This document shows positions 9,110 to 18,205 of a stretch of 51,393 nucleotides of DNA, in pieces (position 1 is the stretch's first letter; every line of letters begins with the position of its first letter). The notes under the pieces are model-generated. The model was not told the DNA's origin, searched no databases, and saw only the letters and a program-made list of their open reading frames with translations. The stretch is from the NCBI RefSeq assembly GCF_029868625.1, contig NZ_JARWOJ010000367.1, positions 1-51,393 on the forward strand, written 5' to 3'. Position numbers and translations under genes: made by a program. The stretch is from Nocardia neocaledoniensis. Lineage in GTDB: Bacteria; Actinomycetota; Actinomycetes; Mycobacteriales; Mycobacteriaceae.

Positions 9110-9975
9110 TGACGGCGACTCCCTACGCGCCCAGAGGGTTACGGCACGTCTACCGGATCGTGCGCCATCGCGAGCGGGCCCTCGCGCCGATCGACTCGGC
9201 CGGGTTCGTCCTCGGTTTCGTCTGGCAGGTGCTGTCCTCGATTCCCCTGACCCTGCGGCACTATCGCGCGCAGACCCTGCGCACCACCGCCGAATTGACT
9301 TGGGGCCGTGGCTCACTCATCGTCGGCGGTGGCACTCTGCCCATGCTGGTGGTGTTGGGTATCGTGCTCGGTGCCGGCATGGGGATCGAAGCGTTCGCGA
9401 CGCTGAACATGATCGGGCTCGGACCGCTCACCGGCATCGTGTCCGCCTTCGCCAGCACCCGCGAACTCGCGCCCATCATCGCCGCCATCGGCTTCGCCGC
9501 GCAGGCGGGGTGCCGGATGACCGCCGAGATCGGTTCCATGCGCATCTCCGAGGAGATCGATGCCATCGAATGCCTGGGCTTGCGGTCGGTGCCGTTCGTC
9601 GTGACGACCCGGGTCATCGCCGGGGTGCTGGTGCTGGTGCCGTGCTTCGTGGTGACGCTGATCCTGGCGTATCTGTCGTGTGCCGCCGTGGTGGTCAGCG
9701 TGCACGGGCAGGCGGCGGGGGTCTACGCGCACTACTTCGACCAGTTCGTCAGCGGCGGCGACGTCCTGGCGGCGGTGGGCAAGGTGCTGGTGTTCGGGCT
9801 GGCGGTGATCCTGATCCACAGCTATCAGGGGTTCTTCGCCACCGGCGGGCCCGAGGGCGTCGGCATTGCCTCCGGGCGGGCCGTCCGCGCCAGTTTCGTC
9901 GCCATCATCGCCCTCGACATGGTGCTGAGCATCATGCTGTGGGGCTTCCACTCGTCGATCACTTTCACGGGGTAG
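9109..9975 (+). CDS. yrbEB: YrbE/MlaE-family ABC permease B of the mce operon
   Basis: A 288-residue MlaE-family permease with the conserved loop EEIDAIECLGLRSV and several transmembrane segments. The ATG at 9109 overlaps the stop of yrbEA by one base (TGATG), indicating coupled translation. It pairs with YrbEA in the transporter core. Confidence 0.88.
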   Translation: MTATPYAPRGLRHVYRIVRHRERALAPIDSAGFVLGFVWQVLSSIPLTLRHYRAQTLRTTAELTWGRGSLIVGGGTLPMLVVLGIVLGAGMGIEAFATLNMIGLGPLTGIVSAFASTRELAPIIAAIGFAAQAGCRMTAEIGSMRISEEIDAIECLGLRSVPFVVTTRVIAGVLVLVPCFVVTLILAYLSCAAVVVSVHGQAAGVYAHYFDQFVSGGDVLAAVGKVLVFGLAVILIHSYQGFFATGGPEGVGIASGRAVRASFVAIIALDMVLSIMLWGFHSSITFTG

Positions 9976-9979
9976 ACAG

Positions 9980-11011
9980 ATGCCGAAATACGGAATGCCC
10001 GGCGTCGCCGTCGATGAACGGGTCTCGCGCAGAGCGGGATTCGCGGCCCTCGCGGTCGCGGCGGTGGTCACGGCGGCGGGGCTGGGCATCCAGTCCCTGC
10101 GCGCGGACGCGGGCATCGAGGTGGTGCTGCGCACTCCGCTGGTCGGGGACGGCGTGGTCACCGGAGCCGACGTCCGCCTCGACGGGGTCACGGTCGGCCG
10201 GATCGCCGACATCGCCGTCGACGAGCGCGGTTCGCCGCGCCTCACGCTCCGATTGGACGATACCCAGCTCGCCGGTCTGACCGACAGCCTGCTCGTGGAC
10301 TACGCGCCGTCGAACATGTTCGGCATCAGCGAGGTCGAGCTGCGGCGCGGGCCCGGCGGAGCGCCGCTGCGCGACGGCGCGGTGGTCGACCTCGCCGGCG
10401 CCGAGGCGCACCGGGTCTCCGACGCCACCATGGGCGCGCTGATGCGCTCGCTCGCGGCGACCACCGACCAGGTGCTCACGCCACGGCTGACCGATCTGCT
10501 CACCCGCCTGGCCGGCGATCTGAAAGCCTTCACGCCGATCCTGGAGGCGGTGGTCATGCTCGGGCGTTCGGTGGCCGACACCCAGCGGCTGGACCCCTCG
10601 TACCTGATCGGCCGGTACGCCGACACCCTCGCCGGCGCCGCGCGATTCAGCGCGGGGACCATCGAACTGCTCGACCGGATCAACAACATCGAGGCGCTGC
10701 GCGGTGACCGACGAGCCTTCGACGGCGGCATCCAGATGATCGTCGAGCAACTCTTCGTGCCCGGTGTCTCCGAACTCGCGCTGAGCCTGCGACAGCACCT
10801 GGGCGGCTACGCCGAGATCCTGACACCCCTGCTCACGGCCGCCGCCGCGACCGTCGCCGACCCGCGACGATCGAGTGCGGAGGTACGCGCGCTGCTGGCG
10901 GGTGTCGATCGCTCCTTCGTCGACACCCCCGAGGGGCCGGTGCTGCGACTCGAGGTCGTCGTAAGCGCGATTCCGGTGCTCGCGCCGGTGCTGGGCGGTG
11001 GCCAGCGATGA
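9980..11011 (+). CDS. mceA: MCE-family protein A
   Basis: A 343-residue protein with an N-terminal transmembrane anchor (about residues 20-40), then an MCE/MlaD domain (VVTGADVRLDGVTVGRIADI) and a long helical tail. Mce proteins assemble into a hexameric periplasmic tube that carries lipids such as fatty acids or sterols. It starts 4 bp after yrbEB. The domain is somewhat divergent but sits in the first mce position. Confidence 0.85.
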   Translation: MPKYGMPGVAVDERVSRRAGFAALAVAAVVTAAGLGIQSLRADAGIEVVLRTPLVGDGVVTGADVRLDGVTVGRIADIAVDERGSPRLTLRLDDTQLAGLTDSLLVDYAPSNMFGISEVELRRGPGGAPLRDGAVVDLAGAEAHRVSDATMGALMRSLAATTDQVLTPRLTDLLTRLAGDLKAFTPILEAVVMLGRSVADTQRLDPSYLIGRYADTLAGAARFSAGTIELLDRINNIEALRGDRRAFDGGIQMIVEQLFVPGVSELALSLRQHLGGYAEILTPLLTAAAATVADPRRSSAEVRALLAGVDRSFVDTPEGPVLRLEVVVSAIPVLAPVLGGGQR

Positions 11012-12015
11012 CATCCATTGCGGGAGTGAGCGTCCGGCTGGGGCTCTTCGCCGTCGGCATGGTGGTGCTGCTGGTCGGGGTGATCAGCGCCATCACCCGT
11101 CCGGTGCCCGGCGACACCGACACCTTCACCGCGATGTTCACCGACGCCAACGGCCTGAAAACCGGCGACGACGTGCGCATGTTCGGCGTGCAGGTGGGCA
11201 AGGTCGGCGAGATCGGGCTCAGCGGCGGGCAGGCCGAGGTGCGGATGAGCGTGCAGCGCTCGCATCCGGTGTACGACACCAGCACCCTGGTCATCCGGTA
11301 CCAGTCACTGACGGGCCAGCGCTACCTCGACATCCGCCAGCCCGCCGTCGCCGGGCACCGGCTGGCCACCGGGACCACGATCGGCACCGAGCACACGGTC
11401 CCGTCCTTCGACATCACCACGCTGTTCAACGGACTGCAGCCGGTGCTGGCCGACTTCTCGCCCGCCGCGCTGAATCAGCTGGCGCAGAGCGTGCTGGCCG
11501 TGGTCGAGGGCAACGGCACCGGCATCGGGCCCGCGCTCGACGCCATCGAGCGGCTCAGTCGCTACGTCACCGATCGGCAGACCGTGATCTCGGCGCTGGT
11601 GCGCAATCTCGGCGACATCGCCGGACAGCTGGGCGGGCGATCACCCCATCTCGAGACGTTGATCGCCGGACTCACAGACTTGTTCACGGTGCTGGAGCAG
11701 AAGGTGTACGGGTTGGTCGACTTCGCGGTCACCGCTCCCGGTGTACTCGGCCCGATCGACAGTCTGGCGGCCACGCTCGGCCTGAACGTGGGCTACAACG
11801 CCGACGCCGACGCGCTGATCCGGACCGCCATTCCGGATCCGGACACGGCGGTTCAGGCGCTCGGGCGGCTGCCCGGGTTGGTGCAGTCGCTCAACACCCT
11901 CATCCCGGCGACCGGCCCCGGCGTCGACCTCACCTGCTCGCGCGGCCGAGCCGAGGTTCCCGGCGTCGTCGCCGTCCTGATCGATGGCCGGAGGATCTCG
12001 ATTTGCAACCGATGA
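11008..12015 (+). CDS. mceB: MCE-family protein B
   Basis: A 335-residue protein with an N-terminal membrane segment (LGLFAVGMVVLLVGVISAI) and the MCE domain NGLKTGDDVRMFGVQVGKVG, followed by a helical tail and two cysteines near the C-terminus (LTCSRG and ICNR), as in other MceB proteins. The ATG overlaps the mceA stop by 4 bp. Confidence 0.88.
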   Translation: MTSIAGVSVRLGLFAVGMVVLLVGVISAITRPVPGDTDTFTAMFTDANGLKTGDDVRMFGVQVGKVGEIGLSGGQAEVRMSVQRSHPVYDTSTLVIRYQSLTGQRYLDIRQPAVAGHRLATGTTIGTEHTVPSFDITTLFNGLQPVLADFSPAALNQLAQSVLAVVEGNGTGIGPALDAIERLSRYVTDRQTVISALVRNLGDIAGQLGGRSPHLETLIAGLTDLFTVLEQKVYGLVDFAVTAPGVLGPIDSLAATLGLNVGYNADADALIRTAIPDPDTAVQALGRLPGLVQSLNTLIPATGPGVDLTCSRGRAEVPGVVAVLIDGRRISICNR

Positions 12016-13028
12016 AGGACAAGTGGCGCAGGCGTGCCCCGGGACAACCCGACGAGGCGACGCTCGCGCGGCGGGAACTGCGCTGGGGACTCGGCGGCGC
12101 CCTCGCGGTGGTGACACTGCTCGCTGCGGGCACGATCCTCTACGTCGCCCCGGTCGGGCGCGCCGAATACACCGCGGAGCTGACCGAGTCCGACGCCATC
12201 CGTCCCGGCGACGATGTGCGAATCGCGGGTATCCCGGTGGGCAGCGTGACCTCGCTCGTGCTGCGCGATGACCGGGTGCGAATGACCTTCACCGTCGACG
12301 ACGCGGTGCGGCTCGGCGACAAGACGACCTTGGCCGTTCGGATGCTCACGGTAGCGGGCGGCCACTATCTGGCCGTGTCCCCGGCGGGCACCGAACCCCT
12401 GGGCCGCACACCGATTCCGGCGGATCGGGTGCGATTGCCCTACAGCCTCGGGCAGGCGTTCCAGGACGCGGCTCGACCGATCGCCCAGGTCGACGGCGAC
12501 ACCGTGCGCAAGAATTTCGCCGCCCTGCAACAGTCGCTGGATCGCAGCCCGGACGGTCTGCGGCAGCTGGGTACCAGCATCGACGCGGTCGTCGACATTC
12601 TCGATCGGCAGAACCAGGACGTCTCCCAGGCGCTGTCGATCGCCGGCGAGTATCTCACCTCGATCAACGCCACCTCGCAGCTCTACGGGCGGCTCAACGC
12701 GGAGTTGAGCCTGGTGGAAACGCTGCTGCTGGACAAGAAGTCGGAGATCGCGGTGTCGATCCAGTTGCTCGACAACGTCTTCTCCCGCATCGCCGCGCTG
12801 GAGCCGGCCTACGCGAACACCCTGAAGCCGATGGCCGCCGAGCTCGCCCGCGCGCTACCGGAACTGCGGTCGCTGGGCGATCGGTTCGACGGTCTGATCG
12901 GGTCGTTGCGCAACACGATCGCGCGGCTGGGCGAACTCAGCGGGCCGGATGGGCTCGCGATCGACCATTCGACCGCGGCCGTGCGCACCGGCGGGGTGTG
13001 CGTTCCGGTACCGGGAAGGACCTGCTGA
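12012..13028 (+). CDS. mceC: MCE-family protein C
   Basis: A 338-residue protein with a basic N-terminus, one membrane anchor (ALAVVTLLAAGTILYV) and the MCE domain around IRPGDDVRIAGIPVGSV. The helical tail ends in a Cys-containing segment. It overlaps mceB by 4 bp (ATGA), and its start is fixed by that overlap. Confidence 0.87.
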   Translation: MKDKWRRRAPGQPDEATLARRELRWGLGGALAVVTLLAAGTILYVAPVGRAEYTAELTESDAIRPGDDVRIAGIPVGSVTSLVLRDDRVRMTFTVDDAVRLGDKTTLAVRMLTVAGGHYLAVSPAGTEPLGRTPIPADRVRLPYSLGQAFQDAARPIAQVDGDTVRKNFAALQQSLDRSPDGLRQLGTSIDAVVDILDRQNQDVSQALSIAGEYLTSINATSQLYGRLNAELSLVETLLLDKKSEIAVSIQLLDNVFSRIAALEPAYANTLKPMAAELARALPELRSLGDRFDGLIGSLRNTIARLGELSGPDGLAIDHSTAAVRTGGVCVPVPGRTC

Positions 13029-14134
13029 TGTTGCGGCGACTCTTCGCTTCCCGGGGATTCCTGTCGGTCTCCGGTGTCGTACTCGTCACCACAGCTGTCG
13101 TGGGCGGGTACGCCGTCGCCACCGACGCGGGACGGCCGACACGCGCCTACTGTGCCCTGATGCCCGACGCCATCGGGTTGTATCCGGGCAGTCACGTGAC
13201 GCTGCGCGGTGTGCGGGTGGGCGCGGTGTCGGCACTGCGCCCCGAGGGCACGGGAGTGCGGGTGGACTTCCGGGTAGACGCGGATCATCCGCTGCGCGGG
13301 GCGGTTTCCGCCGTCACCGTGTCGGACACCCTGGTCGCCGACCGGGACCTGGCCGTGCTCACCGAGGGCGCCGGCGCGTCCGAGTGGGACCAGCGCGCCT
13401 GCGTCACCGACACCCTCACCCCCAAGAGCATGACGCAGACCATGGCGGCACTGGAGAAACTGTCCGGCGCGCTCACCGCGGGCGAGGATCCGGCCGAGCG
13501 CCAACTACTCGGCCGCGGCCTGGCCGCCTTCGACCGGGCCACCGCGGGTACCGGCCCCTCCTTGAACGCGCTGATCCGCGCACTCGGCTCGGCCCTGGAT
13601 TCGCCCGACGCCGCCATCGGCAACATCGGCGCGCTGATCGACGCGATGTCCGAACTGGCCGCGAAACTCGGAACCCACTGGGGCGCGGTGGAACAGACGC
13701 TGACCCGGCTGGGCGAGACCCTGCGCTACGTCAACGGGGAGCTGCTCCCCGTGGTGGTCGATGCCATCAACCGCCTGAAGGTGATCCTGATCTGGTTCAA
13801 CGACCTCACCCGCACCTTCGGTGGCGCCCTGCTCGACGGCCTCGACGCCACGGTTCCGCTGGTGCGTCTGCTCAGCGCGAACGTGGGCTCACTGCACGAG
13901 CTCGTCGACATGATCCCGCCGATCACCGCGGCCTTTCGCAAGTCCGCCGATCCCGAGACGGGATTGACCGCAATCGACTACGCGCCACCGAAACTCACCG
14001 TCGCGCAGCCCGAGGCCGACCAGGTCTGCGCCGCGATCAACGCGCTCACGCCCGGCGGCTGCGCGAACAGCGGCGCCGCGATGGCCGATATCGACCTGAC
14101 CCGTCTGATTCTCGGTGCCGGAGGTGCGCGATGA
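13028..14134 (+). CDS. mceD: MCE-family protein D
   Basis: A 368-residue protein with an N-terminal membrane segment (FLSVSGVVLVTTAVVGGYAV) and the MCE domain YPGSHVTLRGVRVGAVSAL, then a long helical region. The ATG at 13028 overlaps the mceC stop by one base; a GTG 30 bp upstream in frame is less likely. Confidence 0.86.
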   Translation: MLRRLFASRGFLSVSGVVLVTTAVVGGYAVATDAGRPTRAYCALMPDAIGLYPGSHVTLRGVRVGAVSALRPEGTGVRVDFRVDADHPLRGAVSAVTVSDTLVADRDLAVLTEGAGASEWDQRACVTDTLTPKSMTQTMAALEKLSGALTAGEDPAERQLLGRGLAAFDRATAGTGPSLNALIRALGSALDSPDAAIGNIGALIDAMSELAAKLGTHWGAVEQTLTRLGETLRYVNGELLPVVVDAINRLKVILIWFNDLTRTFGGALLDGLDATVPLVRLLSANVGSLHELVDMIPPITAAFRKSADPETGLTAIDYAPPKLTVAQPEADQVCAAINALTPGGCANSGAAMADIDLTRLILGAGGAR

Positions 14135-15168
14135 GACACGCTGTCGCCAAGAGCTTGTCCGCGCTGACGGTGACCGCGGCGCTGGCCGGTTGCGCGTTCG
14201 ATCCCTCCGCGCTCACCCCGCCCGGAGCCGGGGTCGACGGGCCGACCTACCGGCTGCACATCGAATTCGCCGACGCGCTGAACCTGCCTGCCCGAGCGCA
14301 GGTGGTGGCCAATGGCGTCCAGGTCGGCGACCTGCGCGCCGTCACGGTCGTCGATCCGACGCCGAGCAGCGCGGGCTACGTGATCGCCGATGTCGAGATC
14401 AGCCGCGCGGTCCGCCTGCCGGTGGACACCCGCGCGCAACTGCGCCAGAACACGCTGCTCGGCGACGTGTTCATCGCGCTGTCCGCGCCGACGGGCCAGG
14501 CGGTGTCGCTCCCCGACAACGGCACCATCCCGCTGGCGCGCAGTGAACCGGCGCTGCAGGTCGAGGACGCGCTGGCCGGGCTGGCGACGTTCGTGCAGGG
14601 CGGTGCCGTGCATCAGTTCCAGGACATCGTCAACCGGATGAACACGGTGCTGCCCGCCGAACCGGCCGACAGCGCCCGCATCGCCGAGGTTCTCGGCCGA
14701 GATCTCACCGACGTCGCCGCGCACCTCGACGGTGTCGGCGCGCTGCTCGACGGCGTGCACGCCAATACGCAAGTGCTGGTGGACAATCGCCGCGCGTTGA
14801 GCGAACTGCTCTCCGAGACCGGCGCGACCCACGTCACCGAGGCGGTGCGCTCGATCATCCTGGTCCTCGGTGCTTTCGGGGCGCTCGGCACCGTCGCGCA
14901 CAGCCTGGAATGGCTGGGTCCGACCGTCGTCGCGGGTGACGCCGCGGCCAAGGCGCTGCTGCCGATGCTGTTCACCGACCGGCCGCTGGATCCGAACGCG
15001 TCGTCCAACCTGAACACCCTGGTGTCGCTGATCCGCGATCGGTTGCTGCCGTTCCTCGAACGCGGGGTGAAGGTCGACGTGGTGCCCGTGCTCGGTGCCA
15101 CCGGCGACCGCGCCGAGCAGACCGCCCGCATCGTCGACACCCTGCGCATGATCGGACTTCTACGATGA
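14131..15168 (+). CDS. mceE: MCE-family lipoprotein E
   Basis: A 345-residue protein with a lipoprotein signal: hydrophobic stretch then the lipobox LAGC with the modified Cys near residue 21. This is the hallmark of the fifth mce gene (LprK/LprN type). The MCE domain includes LPARAQVVANGVQVGDL. It overlaps mceD by 4 bp. In the complex it would be lipid-anchored on the outer face of the plasma membrane. Confidence 0.88.
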   Translation: MRHAVAKSLSALTVTAALAGCAFDPSALTPPGAGVDGPTYRLHIEFADALNLPARAQVVANGVQVGDLRAVTVVDPTPSSAGYVIADVEISRAVRLPVDTRAQLRQNTLLGDVFIALSAPTGQAVSLPDNGTIPLARSEPALQVEDALAGLATFVQGGAVHQFQDIVNRMNTVLPAEPADSARIAEVLGRDLTDVAAHLDGVGALLDGVHANTQVLVDNRRALSELLSETGATHVTEAVRSIILVLGAFGALGTVAHSLEWLGPTVVAGDAAAKALLPMLFTDRPLDPNASSNLNTLVSLIRDRLLPFLERGVKVDVVPVLGATGDRAEQTARIVDTLRMIGLLR

Positions 15169-16124
15169 CCCGCGGCGTCACCGCCTCCCTGGCCGCCCTC
15201 GCCGGCGTGCTGCTGATCGGCATCAGCTACCTGACCTTCAGCGTGGTCGGGGTGGACTGGTTCACCCGGTACACCCGGTTGACCATGGTGCTCGCCGATT
15301 CCGGCAGCCTCGGCCCGCGGTCGCCGGTGCTGCTGTCGGGCATCCGGGTCGGTGAGGTCACCGGCGTACGTACCGTCGCCACGGGCGTGGAGGTGGCCCT
15401 GCGCGTCGACGACGAGTACCGGATTCCGGTGGCCAGCACCGCCGTCATCGAGAACCTGTCGGCGCTCGGCGAGCCCTACGTCCAGTTCGTCCCGACCCGG
15501 GCGGGCGCGCCCTACCTGGCCGACGGCCAGACCATCGAGACCAGCGCGGTGCGCACCCCGACCTCTCTTCCCGAGGTCGCCCGCCGGGTGACCGAACTGC
15601 TGAACCAGCTCGACCCCAGTACGATTCGCTCCCTCATCGACACGTTCAGCCAGGGCTTGGCGGGCACCGAAGCGATCATGCCCCAGTTGGCGCGGTCGAC
15701 CAGTTTGCTCGCCGCCACCTTGCTCAGCCGCACCGACAAGATCCGCGCTCTGCTCACCGACCTGCAGACCCTCGGCGGCGAGATGGACTGGACCGGAGCC
15801 GCGCTGGCCGACGCCGGGCCCGAATGGGGCGCGCTCGGCGGCACTTTCGACGATGCGGCCGAGGCTGTCGCGGCCTGGGCGAACATCGGCGACGTCCCCA
15901 CCGACTACACCACCGGGACCGGACTGGTGCCGTTCCTCGACCAGCTACGGGACTGGGTCGACCGTGTCGGCCCCGAGCTGTCGGCGCTGGTTCCCGTGCT
16001 CGCTCCGCTGGCCCAGAACTCGACGTCGGCGCTGCGCCGGATCGACCTGGGCAGTTTGATCTCGCAGGCGCTGGAGGCCGTCGGCGAGGACGGGAGGCTG
16101 CGCGTGCAGATCCACGTCAAGTAA
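15165..16124 (+). CDS. mceF: MCE-family protein F
   Basis: A 319-residue protein with an N-terminal anchor (LAGVLLIGISYLTFSVVG) and the MCE domain LGPRSPVLLSGIRVGEVTGV. It overlaps mceE by 4 bp and completes the set of six. It is shorter than many MceF proteins, which often carry a longer proline-rich tail. Confidence 0.86.
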   Translation: MTRGVTASLAALAGVLLIGISYLTFSVVGVDWFTRYTRLTMVLADSGSLGPRSPVLLSGIRVGEVTGVRTVATGVEVALRVDDEYRIPVASTAVIENLSALGEPYVQFVPTRAGAPYLADGQTIETSAVRTPTSLPEVARRVTELLNQLDPSTIRSLIDTFSQGLAGTEAIMPQLARSTSLLAATLLSRTDKIRALLTDLQTLGGEMDWTGAALADAGPEWGALGGTFDDAAEAVAAWANIGDVPTDYTTGTGLVPFLDQLRDWVDRVGPELSALVPVLAPLAQNSTSALRRIDLGSLISQALEAVGEDGRLRVQIHVK

Positions 16125-16156
16125 CGCCCTTCACCCTCGAGCTTGCAGGAGTCACC

Positions 16157-16759
16157 ATGTCCGTCGAAACCCCCGAGCAGACCACGACCGCTGCCGACGC
16201 GCCCACCAGGGCCGCCACCGAACCGAGGCGTAGACCACGCAGCGTGTCCTTCTCGCTCAACGCCGTGATCGGCGTGGCCGCCGCGGTGGCCGCCGTGGCG
16301 ATCATGGTGACGCTCGGCGGGCTGCTGTGGTCGGCTCGGGCCGAGCTCGCGGCTCAGCGGGCGACGGCCGACGATCAGCGGCGGGCCGAACAGATCGCCG
16401 CTGACTACGCGGTCGGCGCCTCCACCATCAACTATCAGGATCTCAATCCCTGGTTCGCCGAGCTGAAGTCGAATACCGCCCCCGCGCTGGCGAATAAATT
16501 CGACGCGACGGCCCCGGCGTTGCGGGAGATCCTGGTCCCGTTGAAGTGGACCTCCAACTCCACTCCCATCACCGCCGAGGTGATGTCGGAGGCGAACGGC
16601 GTCTATCAGGTGAACGTCTTCGTCAATGTCACCTCGACCAGTGCGCAGGCGCCGGAGGGCGGCCAGAGCACCGTCACCTACACCGTGTCGGTGGATCGCG
16701 GCGCGGACTGGAAGATCACCGACGTCGGCGGCATGGACGGCGCGCTGCCGATCAAGTAG
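16157..16759 (+). CDS. Mce-associated membrane protein (Mas)
   Basis: A 200-residue protein with a short cytoplasmic N-terminus, one transmembrane helix (about residues 37-58, VIGVAAAVAAVAIMVTLGG) and an extracytoplasmic domain with a cystatin/SnoaL-like alpha-beta pattern. This is the usual layout of Mce-associated proteins, which stabilise the transporter. The ribosome site CAGGAG at 16146-16151 selects ATG 16157. Only one mas gene is present, and no OmamA/MceG genes follow. Confidence 0.82.
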   Translation: MSVETPEQTTTAADAPTRAATEPRRRPRSVSFSLNAVIGVAAAVAAVAIMVTLGGLLWSARAELAAQRATADDQRRAEQIAADYAVGASTINYQDLNPWFAELKSNTAPALANKFDATAPALREILVPLKWTSNSTPITAEVMSEANGVYQVNVFVNVTSTSAQAPEGGQSTVTYTVSVDRGADWKITDVGGMDGALPIK

Positions 16760-16802
16760 TCCGGGCGCTGGTCCGCAGCGGACCGCCCATCGGTCCCGGC
16801 CG

Positions 16803-16840
16803 GATCGGCGGGCCGCCCGGTTTCGGGCACCCCGCCGATC
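16803..16840. terminator. nested dyad between convergent genes
   Basis: Perfect 10-bp arms GATCGGCGGG (16803-16812) and CCCGCCGATC (16831-16840) enclose an inner hairpin GCCCG-GTTT-CGGGC. It lies between the end of the mce operon and the convergent thioesterase gene, so it can serve both strands. A smaller palindrome, GGTCCGCAGCGGACC, lies upstream at 16770-16784. Confidence 0.75.
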
Positions 16841-16873
16841 GTCGGATCACGCCAGGCCGTCACGGCCGAGGCG

Positions 16874-17353
16874 TCAGCGCGACCGGATCTGGTAGATCCC
16901 GCTGGTCGTCGCCACGACGGTGCCGGTGTCGTCGGTGACCTTCGCGGCCAGCACGAATTCCACCTTGCCCGCGGCTGCGAGTTCCACCGGTAGCCGCGCC
17001 CAGGTGGCATCGTCGAATTCGGCGGTCGCGCGGATGTCGGAGGTGGCCGGGCGGTGGTAGTCGATCTGGAGAGACTTGACCGTCGGGTAATACCGCTGCG
17101 GGTCGAAGCGCGGGAAGAACAGAGCCCCGCCCAGCATCTCGGCCGCGCCGAAAATCGTCGCCGCGTACATGGTGCCGAGGTGGTTGGCATTACCGGCCAA
17201 CGGCGCCACGGCGACCGCTCGGCGCGCTGTCAGCTCGACGAGATGGATGCCGAGGCCGTGCATCGGCGGGATCGTGTGCTCGATACCCGCGTTGATCACC
17301 TCGATCAACTGCCGTTCGGGCAGTTCGGCGAGCGCGGGCGGAGATTTCGGCAT
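16874..17353 (-). CDS. hot-dog thioesterase (PaaI/DUF4442-like)
   Basis: A 159-residue protein with a single hot-dog fold: HGLGIHLVEL, NHLGTMYAATIFGAAEMLGG, then VKSLQIDYHRPATSDIRA. It resembles DUF4442 and YiiD C-terminal-type acyl-CoA thioesterases. The ATG at 17353 is preceded on its strand by GGAAGG, a good ribosome site. It is divergent from a TetR gene and the shared intergenic region holds two operator-like palindromes, so it is probably repressed by that TetR protein. The acyl substrate is unknown. Confidence 0.75.
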   Translation of the reverse strand: MPKSPPALAELPERQLIEVINAGIEHTIPPMHGLGIHLVELTARRAVAVAPLAGNANHLGTMYAATIFGAAEMLGGALFFPRFDPQRYYPTVKSLQIDYHRPATSDIRATAEFDDATWARLPVELAAAGKVEFVLAAKVTDDTGTVVATTSGIYQIRSR

Positions 17354-17371
17354 GGGGCACCTTCCTATTTG

Positions 17372-17387
17372 CAGATCAAGTGATCTG
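17372..17387. promoter_or_regulatory. TetR-type operator, copy 1
   Basis: CAGATCA-AG-TGATCTG is a perfect 7-bp inverted repeat with a 2-bp spacer. It sits between the divergent thioesterase and TetR genes. A second, imperfect copy starts 29 bp downstream. Confidence 0.7.
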
Positions 17388-17400
17388 TAAATGCAGCATA

Positions 17401-17416
17401 CAGAACAAGTGATCCG
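17401..17416. promoter_or_regulatory. TetR-type operator, copy 2
   Basis: CAGAACAAGTGATCCG matches copy 1 at 14 of 16 positions. It lies just before the likely GTG start of the regulator gene and would fall inside the gene if the upstream ATG at 17391 were used, which argues for the later start. Confidence 0.65.
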
Positions 17417-17435
17417 TATGTGTAGGGTGAACTCC

Positions 17436-18053
17436 GTGACAGCCACCGACCGGCCCGTCCGGCGAACCCAGAGCCAGCGCAGGGAACAGACGCGCTCCGC
17501 GTTGATCGAGGCGACCATCGCGACGATCGAGCGCTCGGGTTTCCACGCGGCCACCAACCGGGCCATCGTGGACCGCGCGGGCACCTCGCTCGGCGCGATG
17601 TCGCATCAGTTCGCCGGCCGGAACGAGCTGATCGCCGCCGCCCTCGACGAGGTCGGCCGACGAGCGGTGACCGAGCTGGCCCGGCACGCGGCCGCACTCG
17701 GCGACGGCGGCCCACCGCGGACCACCCAGCTGCTCGACCTGCTGTGGCAGCTCTTCGACGGAAACCTCTTCCAGGTGTGGGTCAAGGTGTGGTCCGCCGC
17801 CGCGGACGATCCCGAGCTCTACGCCGCCCTGGCCCCGAACGAGGAACAGCTGTCCACCGCGATCGCCGCCGTGGTCGCCGACCTCACGCCACACCGGGCC
17901 GGCGACCGAACGTGGTCGCGCAGACTGGGTGTGGCCGTCGACACGATGCGCGGCTTGGCCCTGGCAGCGCGGTTCGAGCCACACCGGGCCGACCGCGCCC
18001 GCGATCGCTGGCCGGGCACGCGCACCGAACTCGTCCGCCTCATCGACGGCTGA
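17436..18053 (+). CDS. TetR/AcrR-family regulator
   Basis: A 205-residue protein from the GTG at 17436, with HTH residues AATNRAIVDRAGTSLGAMSH and a helical C-terminal domain like TetR_C_6 (BetI-type) regulators. GTG 17427 and ATG 17391 are alternative starts, but the latter would embed operator copy 2 in the coding region. It is divergent from the thioesterase. Two operator copies suggest autoregulation and control of that gene. Its end overlaps the start of the aldehyde dehydrogenase promoter element. Confidence 0.82.
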   Translation: MTATDRPVRRTQSQRREQTRSALIEATIATIERSGFHAATNRAIVDRAGTSLGAMSHQFAGRNELIAAALDEVGRRAVTELARHAAALGDGGPPRTTQLLDLLWQLFDGNLFQVWVKVWSAAADDPELYAALAPNEEQLSTAIAAVVADLTPHRAGDRTWSRRLGVAVDTMRGLALAARFEPHRADRARDRWPGTRTELVRLIDG

Positions 18054-18122
18054 GCGTTTCGGTCAACGAGCCGAGAGGTTCGGTCACGGCGGGAGGCGAA
18101 TTCTGCTGCCTACAGTCGAGAG
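18052..18122 (+). promoter_or_regulatory. promoter with paired TTCGGTCA boxes, second copy
   Basis: TTCGGTCA at 18058-18065 and again at 18079-18086 (21 bp apart), then CTACAGTCGAG at 18110-18120 with -10 TACAGT. The first 17 bp (from GAGCG to AACG) are identical to 227-243, and the -10 motif starts 58 bp after the element start in both copies. The region between box and -10 is not conserved, so this is shared regulatory design and not a simple duplication of sequence. It drives the aldehyde dehydrogenase gene. Confidence 0.68.
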
Positions 18123-18205
18123 TGGCGTGGCCGACCACGTCGACGGCGTGGCGACGGCGGCACTGTCCGCGGCCCGGCCGGAGCCGACCAGGATGAGGAC
18201 ACGCG

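Noticed and set aside
8276..16759. Assignment as the Mce4 cholesterol importer
   Set aside because: No KstR-type operator or cholesterol ring-degradation genes are seen; the family clade cannot be judged by eye.
17391..17435. ATG at 17391 as the start of the TetR gene
   Set aside because: It lies between the two operator copies and would put one inside the coding region; the HTH domain begins well after GTG 17436.
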